NCBI GenBank assembly: GCA_027317055.1
Contig: DAHVFK010000072.1
Span: forward strand, 1-11,394
Length of the DNA stretch: 11,394 nucleotides
Direction of reading: 5' to 3'
Source of the DNA: Betaproteobacteria bacterium
Lineage (GTDB): Bacteria > Pseudomonadota > Gammaproteobacteria > Burkholderiales > SG8-39
Both the position numbers and the translations under genes were made by a program. This document shows positions 6,402 through 11,394 of this stretch, piece after piece. Under the pieces are notes generated by a model. It was not told where the DNA came from. It saw only the letters and a program-made list of their open reading frames with translations, and searched no databases. How positions within the stretch are numbered: position 1 is the stretch's first letter; each line of letters opens with the position of its first letter.

Positions 6402-7270
6402 GCGCTCGACAGCAGAAATTCTTCGATCCGCGCTGCCAGCGCCTCGGGCTGGTCATGGTGAAGCATATGTCCTGCGTCAGGAACCGTGATATGGCGCAGG
6501 TTCTCGATCGCGCCGCGACGCTCTGCATACTGCGGGGCGCCGATCCCGATCCGCTTCAGCGCCTCGGATTCGCTCGCATCGACCCACAGCACGGGCGCAC
6601 GGATCTTCTGCCAGATGGCGCGCGCTTCCTCATAGCGGTACAGGATCGGATTGACGATCTTGTGCGCCGGGTCTCCGCGCAGCTGCACCTGGCCGTCGAC
6701 CTCGCGCCCCCAGTGCCGGGCGAGGAATTCCGCGCGCTCACGCGTCAGGCGAGTATTGTTTTTTTGCAAACGGTCCGCGAGCGCGGCGAAGTCCGGGTAG
6801 CTGCGCAGCCGCGGCGGGCTGCGCAGCTCTTCCAGCCAGCGCGCGTAGCGGCTCGGCGCCTGGTCGGGGCGCGTAGCCGACATGCCGAAGCCCTCGAGGT
6901 TGACCAGTTTCGCCACGCGCGCGGGGCGCACGCCCGCGTAGAGCGCCGCGACGTTGCCCCCCAGGCTGTGCCCCACGAGGTTGATCGGCATTTCGGGCTG
7001 GATACGTTCGAGTATGGCGTCGAGGTCGCCCAGGTAATCCGGAAACCAGTAGCAGTCGGACTGACCCCAATCGGTCTGTCCGTAACCGCGCCAGTCGGGC
7101 GCAAAGACGTCCCACTGCGGCGACATGGCGTCGACCAGAAACTGGAAGGAAGCGGATACGTCCATCCAGCCGTGCAGCAGCACAATTCGACGTCCCGCTT
7201 CGCCAGGCCAATGACGCACGTGGTAGCGCAGGCGGCGGACGTCGAAGTACAGGGACTCGCTGTGGCGCAT
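6398..7270 (-). CDS. Alpha/beta hydrolase of unknown substrate
   Basis: The 290-residue cytoplasmic protein (no signal peptide seen) has a complete alpha/beta-hydrolase catalytic apparatus. The oxyanion-hole motif is LLHGWMD (31-37). The nucleophile elbow is GHSLGG (100-105, Ser102). The probable acid is Asp231 in LWVDASESE, and the base is His268 in DAGHMLHH. The cap region is about 131-215, with ALADRLQKNN and an HKIVNPILYRYEEA segment. The start is the ATG at 7268-7270; the frame runs further upstream to 7477, but only within dadA coding sequence. It lies 23 bases after dadA and overlaps rnm by 4 bases. Substrate is not predictable; esterase, lactonase and haloalkane-dehalogenase-like members share this layout. 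The neighbours suggest co-expression with rnm-yciO but not a function. Confidence 0.85.
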   Translation of the reverse strand: MRHSESLYFDVRRLRYHVRHWPGEAGRRIVLLHGWMDVSASFQFLVDAMSPQWDVFAPDWRGYGQTDWGQSDCYWFPDYLGDLDAILERIQPEMPINLVGHSLGGNVAALYAGVRPARVAKLVNLEGFGMSATRPDQAPSRYARWLEELRSPPRLRSYPDFAALADRLQKNNTRLTRERAEFLARHWGREVDGQVQLRGDPAHKIVNPILYRYEEARAIWQKIRAPVLWVDASESEALKRIGIGAPQYAERRGAIENLRHITVPDAGHMLHHDQPEALAARIEEFLLSSA

Positions 7271-7293
7271 GAACGGCCGCGAAAGCCGCGATC

Positions 7294-8544
7294 TTACTGG
7301 AAGTTGAAACCGACTTCGGGGCGGCGCCCGGAAACGAGGTCCGCGAGCGCGCGCCCTGAGCCGCAGGCGAGCGTCCAGCCGAGCGTCCCGTGGCCGGTAT
7401 TGAGGTACAGATTGCGCAACCGTGTGCCGCCGATCAGCGGCACGTTGTTCGGCGTCGACGGCCGCAGACCCGCCCACCGCGTGACCTCTCCGAACGGTGC
7501 AAGCCGCGGAAACAGCTGCCGCACGCGCTCGAGAATTGCCTCGCAGCGAATTGCATTAACCTCCGTGTCGTACCCGCCCAGTTCGGCGGTTCCCGCACTG
7601 CGCAGCCGGTTGCCTAGACGCGAGATGACGATCTTGCATGCCTCGTCGGTCAGGCTGACGTTCGGCGCGACGGCCGCCTGCTCCGGCGCCAGCGGGATCG
7701 TGATCGAGTACCCTTTCAGCGGGTAGACCGGCACGCGCACGCCGATCGGCGCGCATAGCAGCGGGCTGTAGCTACCGAGTGCCACCACGTAAACTTCGCC
7801 TTCGATCCGCTCCCCGCCTGGGCCGTGTGCGGTCACACCGGTTACCCGGTCTGCGGCAGTCTCGATCGCCCGCACCGTCGTTCCGTAACGGAAGCTCACG
7901 CCGCGCGCCTGCGCGAGCCGAGCCAGTCCTTGCGTGAATTCGAAGGCGTCGCCCGACTCGTCTTGCGCCGTATGCACGCCGCCCACGATGTCGACGGTGC
8001 TGCTCCCCAACGCAGGCTCGAGCGCGATGCACTCGGCGCTCGACTTCACCTCGCGCTCAACGCCAAGCCGCCGCATCGCCTCCGCGTGCCGCGCGAGCGT
8101 CGCGAATTCTTGCTCGTCGGTGCAGAAATGCAGGATGCCGCGCCGCGAGCTTTGGTATTCGATGCCGGTGCGCTCCCGCAGCGCCCTCAGGCAGTCGCGG
8201 CTGTAGAGCGCAAGCCCGACCAGCTCGCGCGTGTTGCGCGCCAGCCTTCTCGGAAGGCATTCGAAGAGAAAGCGCAACCCCCATTCCCATTGCGCCAGGC
8301 TGGCGCGAGGCCGGAACAGCATCGGCGCGTCCTCGCGCCCCAGCCACTTTACGATCTTGGGCAACACGGCCGGGCGTGCCCATGGTTCGGCGTGTCCGAC
8401 CGAAATCTGACCGCCATTGGCAAACGACGTTTCTTTGCCGGCCTCGGGCTGACGTTCGACGACGGTGACCTCGTGGCCCGCATCGGCGAGATACCACGCC
8501 GATGCGACGCCCACCACGCCCGCCCCAAGCACTACGACTCTCAA
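7294..8544 (-). CDS. dadA: D-amino acid dehydrogenase, small subunit type (DadA)
   Basis: This FAD-dependent DAO-superfamily enzyme oxidatively deaminates D-amino acids (classically D-alanine) to 2-oxo acids, passing electrons to the respiratory chain; it is membrane-associated. The 416-residue product has the dinucleotide motif GAGVVG at 7-12 with Glu30 ending the second strand. It also has FANGGQIS (41-48), YPLKGYS (274-280) and the DadA-type C-terminus GLRPSTP (359-365) through NTGHGTLGW (382-390). Length fits DadA (about 430). The start is a TTG at 8542-8544, giving MRVVVLGAGVVG and preceded by GGGGAG 8 bases away. The frame runs on to 8688 but would add a non-conserved arginine-rich stretch across the carbonic anhydrase start. 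No alanine racemase gene (dadX) adjoins it. Confidence 0.88.
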   Translation of the reverse strand: MRVVVLGAGVVGVASAWYLADAGHEVTVVERQPEAGKETSFANGGQISVGHAEPWARPAVLPKIVKWLGREDAPMLFRPRASLAQWEWGLRFLFECLPRRLARNTRELVGLALYSRDCLRALRERTGIEYQSSRRGILHFCTDEQEFATLARHAEAMRRLGVEREVKSSAECIALEPALGSSTVDIVGGVHTAQDESGDAFEFTQGLARLAQARGVSFRYGTTVRAIETAADRVTGVTAHGPGGERIEGEVYVVALGSYSPLLCAPIGVRVPVYPLKGYSITIPLAPEQAAVAPNVSLTDEACKIVISRLGNRLRSAGTAELGGYDTEVNAIRCEAILERVRQLFPRLAPFGEVTRWAGLRPSTPNNVPLIGGTRLRNLYLNTGHGTLGWTLACGSGRALADLVSGRRPEVGFNFQ

Positions 8545-8550
8545 ACGGAG

Positions 8551-8579
8551 TTCTCCCCGAAATTTACGCACGCTATGAT
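8551..8579 (+). promoter_or_regulatory. Possible promoter of the gamma carbonic anhydrase gene
   Basis: A good -10-like TATGAT lies at 8574-8579. The -35 at the 17-base position (TTCTCC, 8551-8556) is weak and overlaps the dadA Shine-Dalgarno on the other strand. It would leave a leader of about 27 bases before the ATG at 8613. Confidence 0.3.
8553..8558 (-). promoter_or_regulatory. Shine-Dalgarno of dadA, supports TTG start
   Basis: On the minus strand GGGGAG sits eight bases before the TTG at 8544. It is the only strong ribosome-binding site near the start of the conserved DadA N-terminus, so it decides the start codon. No ATG or GTG is available at an equivalent place. Confidence 0.7.
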
Positions 8580-8602
8580 AGCCACCGCTCCAACCTAGCC
8601 AA
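8575..8602 (-). promoter_or_regulatory. Possible dadA promoter
   Basis: On the minus strand there is TTGGCT (8597-8602), a 16-base spacer and TATCAT (8575-8580), about 31 bases before the TTG start. The -10 hexamer overlaps, on the opposite strand, the -10-like TATGAT that may serve the carbonic anhydrase gene. Pattern-only call. Confidence 0.4.
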
Positions 8603-8612
8603 AAGCGCCGCA

Positions 8613-9158
8613 ATGCCAATCTTTTCGATCGGTGACCGTCAGCCCGAATTCCGCGGCGAGCACCACTACATCGCCCACGACGCGACACTGGTCGGCTCGA
8701 TTACGATAGAGCACGAAGCGAGCGTCTGGTTCCAGGTTGTCATCCGCGCCGAGAACGACCGTGTTCATCTCGGTGAAGGCTGCAATGTGCAAGACGGGTC
8801 CGTGCTGCACGTTGATCCCGGTTTCCCGTTGACGCTGGGGAGAATGGTAACGATCGGACACAAGGTGATGCTGCACGGCTGCACTGTCGGCGAGGGTTCC
8901 CTGGTCGGCATCAACAGCGTTGTCATGAACGGCGCACGCATCGGCAAGGGATCCCTGATCGGTGCCAACACGCTGATCCCGGAAGGCAAGGAAATCCCAG
9001 ACGGCGTACTGGTGCTCGGATCTCCCGGCAAGGTCGTACGCGAACTCCGGTCGCACGAGCGCGACAATTTGTTCAAGATCGCGCAAGGGTACATCGAGCG
9101 CTCCAGGTGGTACCGGAGGGAATTTCGCGCGCTGGCGCTGCCGCCTTCCGCGGCCTAG
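8613..9158 (+). CDS. Gamma-class carbonic anhydrase-like hexapeptide-repeat protein (YrdA/PaaY/CaiE group)
   Basis: The 181-residue left-handed beta-helix protein probably forms a trimer with zinc (or iron) bound between subunits. It shows imperfect hexapeptide repeats from about 20 to 140 and the three metal histidines: His66 (DGSVLHV), His83 and His88 (GHKVMLHG). Arg45 and Gln60-Asp61 of the active-site network are also present. The acidic loop with the proton-shuttle Glu of archaeal Cam is not present, as usual for the short bacterial group. Some of those proteins have carbonic anhydrase activity and others none measured, so CO2 hydration is a family-based guess. The ATG at 8613 gives MPIFSIGDRQPEFRG and has no clear Shine-Dalgarno. 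It is divergent from dadA, and its stop is 4 bases from that of the convergent dehydrogenase. Confidence 0.9.
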   Translation: MPIFSIGDRQPEFRGEHHYIAHDATLVGSITIEHEASVWFQVVIRAENDRVHLGEGCNVQDGSVLHVDPGFPLTLGRMVTIGHKVMLHGCTVGEGSLVGINSVVMNGARIGKGSLIGANTLIPEGKEIPDGVLVLGSPGKVVRELRSHERDNLFKIAQGYIERSRWYRREFRALALPPSAA

Positions 9159-9162
9159 CCGC

Positions 9163-9930
9163 TCATTTCGGCGCCATGCGGATCGCGCCGTCGAGCCGGA
9201 TCACTTCCCCGTTCAGCATCTCGTTCTCGATGATGCTTCTCACCAGTTGTGCGTACTCTGCGGGTCGCCCCAGGCGCGGCGGAAACGGAACCATCTTGCC
9301 GAGCGAGTCTTGGGCCTCCTTCGGCAGCCCCATCAGCATCGGTGTCTCGAATATGCCCGGTGCGATGGTACAAACGCGGATTCCGCTGCGCGCGAGGTCG
9401 CGGGCGATCGGCAGCGTCATGCCGACGACCCCGCCCTTCGAGGCAGAGTACGCCGCCTGACCGATTTGACCGTCGAACGCGGCAACCGAAGCCGTGTTGA
9501 CGATCACGCCGCGTTCGCCCGCTGCGTTCGGCCCGCCTTTGACCATCGCGTCCGCAGTGATGCGGATCATGTTGAAGGTACCGATCAGGTTCACGCCGAC
9601 CACGCGCGCGAAGCTCGCGAGCCGATGCGGCCCGTCTTTGCCCATCGTCTTCTCCGCGATGGCGACGCCGGCGCAATTGACCAGGACCTGCACGCCCCCA
9701 AACGCACTCAGCGCCAGCTGCACAGCTGCCGCCGCATCGGCTTCTGCCGTAACGTCGGTGCGGACGAAGCGCGCGGCGGCGCCGAGCGACTTCGCAAGCT
9801 CGTCGCCCGCCTCCGCCTGCATATCGGCGAGCACCACCTTCGCTCCACCTTCGACTGCCATCCGGGCGGTCGCCGCGCCCAGACCCGATGCGCCGCCGGT
9901 GATGAGAAATACGCTGTTCTTGATCTGCAT
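9163..9930 (-). CDS. Short-chain dehydrogenase, HSD10-like 3-hydroxyacyl-CoA dehydrogenase type
   Basis: The 255-residue classical SDR carries the NAD-binding TGGASGLG (11-18), with Asp36 ending the second strand, which favours NAD(H). It also has NCAG (85-88), Asn114, the catalytic Ser148, and Tyr161-x3-Lys165 (YSASK). The segments DGPHRLASFARVVGVNLIGT, AAFDGQIGQAAYSASKGG and the C-terminus GEVIRLDGAIRMAPK are characteristic of HSD17B10-type enzymes. These oxidise 3-hydroxyacyl-CoA and 2-methyl-3-hydroxybutyryl-CoA in fatty acid and isoleucine breakdown. The start is the ATG at 9928-9930, with GGAG five bases upstream; the longer open frame to 10008 has no such support. No acyl-CoA dehydrogenase or thiolase adjoins it here, so the exact substrate is open. 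Confidence 0.9.
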   Translation of the reverse strand: MQIKNSVFLITGGASGLGAATARMAVEGGAKVVLADMQAEAGDELAKSLGAAARFVRTDVTAEADAAAAVQLALSAFGGVQVLVNCAGVAIAEKTMGKDGPHRLASFARVVGVNLIGTFNMIRITADAMVKGGPNAAGERGVIVNTASVAAFDGQIGQAAYSASKGGVVGMTLPIARDLARSGIRVCTIAPGIFETPMLMGLPKEAQDSLGKMVPFPPRLGRPAEYAQLVRSIIENEMLNGEVIRLDGAIRMAPK

Positions 9931-9990
9931 GGGGACTCCGTTGTGAGCGGCCGCAATAGTGACCATTTTCAAGCATATAACGGAATATTC

Positions 9991-10019
9991 TTGAGGCCAC
10001 GGCCCCAATCATGGACAAT
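9991..10019 (+). promoter_or_regulatory. Possible promoter of the cysteine-cluster oxidoreductase gene
   Basis: TTGAGG (9991-9996), a 17-base spacer and GACAAT (10014-10019) form a fair sigma70-like promoter with 4 of 6 matches in each box. Predicted initiation near 10026 falls inside the palindrome at 10025-10046, as expected of a repressor-controlled promoter. No convincing promoter was found for the divergent dehydrogenase in the same gap. Confidence 0.4.
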
Positions 10020-10024
10020 TCCCG

Positions 10025-10046
10025 TTTTTGAACGGCTGTTCAAAAA
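10025..10046. promoter_or_regulatory. 22-base palindrome, probable repressor operator
   Basis: Perfect nine-base inverted arms TTTTTGAAC and GTTCAAAAA are separated by GGCT. The site lies in the gap between the divergent dehydrogenase and oxidoreductase genes, just downstream of a possible promoter. Its form (TTGAAC-N4-GTTCAA core, AT-rich outer bases in GC-rich DNA) is like operators of TetR-family dimeric repressors. No regulator gene is in the window, so the binding protein is unknown. It is not GC-rich enough to act as a terminator. Confidence 0.55.
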
Positions 10047-10096
10047 TCGTGCACGCGCTTCCCAGGGACTCCGCCCAATTACGCCTCGGCTTCGGC

Positions 10097-11394
10097 ATGG
10101 ACTTCGGCGATCTGTACGATCGCCGTGCGCTGCGCGCGCTGGACGGCGCATTTCTCGCCTTCCTGGGCGAAGCGCACGCCGAGCTTCGCAACCGCCTGGC
10201 GGCCGCGCGCGAAGCGCCGGACCGGCTCGCCCCCAAAGACGAGTCGGAACTATTGATCGCGCTCGCACCGCACCTGGACGATTTCATCGCGCGCCTGTTC
10301 GGAATCGAGACCGAGGTCCAGGCGCTCGCCGCGCGCCACCATGAGTTGGCGCCGCTGTATTCCGTCAAACGGCTGTTCGTGCAGCGCCGCGCCCTGCACA
10401 AGATCAGACCCGAGGAGGCCCAGGGGGTGGACGGCGCGATCGCCGAACAGCAGCTGGTCGCCAGGTTCGGCGAACCGTTCAGCGAGCTTGCTTTCGCGCG
10501 CCATGTCACCGCATGGCAGAAGGATGAAGCGACGAACGCGGAGGCGCTCGCGCTCGCCGCGCGCTACGCGGCGTGGGCCACCGTGACGCCAGAGGGGAAA
10601 GCAAGACATCGGGCCGGCGTCTTGTTCAAGACACCCAGAAAGCTCGACTTCATGCGTCTGGTCCCGGTCCATACCGATGCCTCGCAGGGGTATCCGCGGC
10701 ACACCCTTTGCTCCGAGCACCTGCGCCGCCGGGAGGGCTTCGGGCTTACCGACCCCGGCACCGACCTGGTCGGCGCACTCGACCAGGCGAACTACTGCAT
10801 CTGGTGCCACGAGCAGGGCAAGGATTCGTGCTCGAAGGGGCTGAAGGAGAAAGCCCCCGCGCATGCCTTCAAGAAGACAGTGTTCGGCGTCACCCTCGCC
10901 GGCTGCCCGCTGGAGGAGAAGATATCGGAGTTCCACATGGTCAAAACGCGCGGCCAGCTGCTGGCGGCGCTCGCCATAATCACGGTCGACAATGCGATGG
11001 TCGCCGGAACGGGGCACCGGATCTGCAATGACTGCATGAAATCCTGCATCTACCAGAAGCAGGAGCCGGTCGACATTCCGCAGGCCGAAACACGCACGCT
11101 CAAGGACGTGCTCGGATTGCCGTGGGGATTTGAAATCTACTCGCTCTTGACGCGCTGGAACCCGCTCGATTTGCGGCGACCGTATCCCAGGCCTGCGAGC
11201 GGCAAGCGCGTGCTGGTGGTGGGTCTCGGGCCGGCCGGATTCACCGTGGCGCACCACTTGATGAACGATGGCCACACTGTGGTTGGTATCGATGGCCTGA
11301 AGATCGAGCCCCTCGACCCGAGCTTGTCCGGCGTCGACCCGCTGGGCGTGCGCAAACCCTTCAGGCCGATCCGCAGCCTCGATGAGCTGTACGA
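10097..11394 (+). CDS. Large cysteine-cluster, FAD/NAD(P)-binding oxidoreductase (GltD-like), N-terminal part
   Basis: 432 residues are present and the frame is open at the window edge. Residues 1-200 are mostly helical, Ala/Arg/Leu-rich, and match no domain I recognise. Then come cysteines in two groups: Cys205, Cys234, Cys237, Cys245 and Cys270 (core CIWCHEQGKDSC), and Cys310, Cys313, Cys317 (CNDCMKSC followed by EPVDIPQAET). This resembles the iron-sulfur N-terminal region of glutamate synthase small subunit and dihydropyrimidine dehydrogenase. A Rossmann motif follows, GKRVLVVGLGPAGF (369-382; Gly376-x-Gly378-x2-Gly381). It is likely a multi-cofactor flavin oxidoreductase; substrate unknown. 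The ATG at 10097 begins MDFGDLYDRRALRALD. In-frame GTG at 10049 and TTG at 10028 are alternatives but abut or fall inside the palindrome. None has a clear Shine-Dalgarno, so the start is uncertain. Confidence 0.75.
   Translation, partial: MDFGDLYDRRALRALDGAFLAFLGEAHAELRNRLAAAREAPDRLAPKDESELLIALAPHLDDFIARLFGIETEVQALAARHHELAPLYSVKRLFVQRRALHKIRPEEAQGVDGAIAEQQLVARFGEPFSELAFARHVTAWQKDEATNAEALALAARYAAWATVTPEGKARHRAGVLFKTPRKLDFMRLVPVHTDASQGYPRHTLCSEHLRRREGFGLTDPGTDLVGALDQANYCIWCHEQGKDSCSKGLKEKAPAHAFKKTVFGVTLAGCPLEEKISEFHMVKTRGQLLAALAIITVDNAMVAGTGHRICNDCMKSCIYQKQEPVDIPQAETRTLKDVLGLPWGFEIYSLLTRWNPLDLRRPYPRPASGKRVLVVGLGPAGFTVAHHLMNDGHTVVGIDGLKIEPLDPSLSGVDPLGVRKPFRPIRSLDELY

Noticed and set aside
6455..7726. 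Long plus-strand open frame (423 codons) opposite the alpha/beta hydrolase and dadA
   Set aside because: The minus strand holds two proteins with full catalytic motifs; the plus-strand translation is Arg/Ala/Pro-rich without motifs, as expected of GC-rich antisense frames.
9150..9170. Terminator between the convergent carbonic anhydrase and dehydrogenase genes
   Set aside because: The gap is only 4 bases and no hairpin with a T-run is visible there.
10025..10046. Palindrome as an intrinsic terminator
   Set aside because: The stem has few G-C pairs, and it lies upstream of both divergent genes, not after one.
9247..10344. Plus-strand open frame (365 codons) from the dehydrogenase region into the oxidoreductase
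   Set aside because: It is antisense to the SDR for most of its length and then out of frame with the oxidoreductase.
10250..11275. Long minus-strand open frame (341 codons) opposite the cysteine-cluster oxidoreductase
   Set aside because: The plus frame has conserved Cys clusters and a Rossmann motif and is open from 9995 to the end; the antisense product has no recognisable features.

Overview
The window is GC-rich, gene-dense chromosomal DNA with core housekeeping genes and no sign of phage, transposon or CRISPR. Several features point to a betaproteobacterium: the protein flavour, SMC-ScpAB genes, the fused order (M50 protease, trpS, scpA, scpB, rluB, rimP, nusA), and the yciV/rnm-yciO pair. 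The class is an inference; the genus cannot be told from this stretch.

From about position 1 to 8544 everything is on the minus strand, so it reads right to left. The order is dadA (D-amino acid dehydrogenase), an alpha/beta hydrolase, rnm (PHP-domain RNase AM / pAp phosphatase), yciO (YrdC/Sua5 fold), a membrane M50 metalloprotease, trpS, scpA, scpB, rluB, then rimP and the first 85 codons of nusA, which runs off the left edge. Spacing is very tight: stop/start overlaps of 1, 4 and 17 bases and about 65 bases for scpB/rluB. This suggests two or three operons. The only clear break is the 143-base gap between rluB and rimP. It holds a good sigma70-type promoter, a leader and an intrinsic-terminator hairpin just before rimP, which is the layout of an attenuator controlling rimP-nusA.

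Right of 8544 the gene density continues but direction alternates. A gamma-class carbonic anhydrase is divergent from dadA. An HSD10-type short-chain dehydrogenase converges on it with a 4-base gap. A large iron-sulfur/FAD-type oxidoreductase diverges from the dehydrogenase and runs off the right edge, with 432 residues present. The 166-base gap between the last two carries a near-perfect 22-base palindrome downstream of a plausible promoter, which looks like a repressor operator.

The functional theme of the left two thirds is ribosome and RNA biology plus chromosome segregation: rluB (23S pseudouridylation), rimP (30S maturation), nusA (transcription elongation and rRNA antitermination), rnm (rRNA 5' ends), trpS (tRNA charging) and scpAB (condensin). 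The right third is metabolic. The observations most worth following are a four-cysteine [4Fe-4S]-like motif in TrpRS, the rimP leader attenuator, the palindromic operator, and the uncharacterised cysteine-cluster oxidoreductase.
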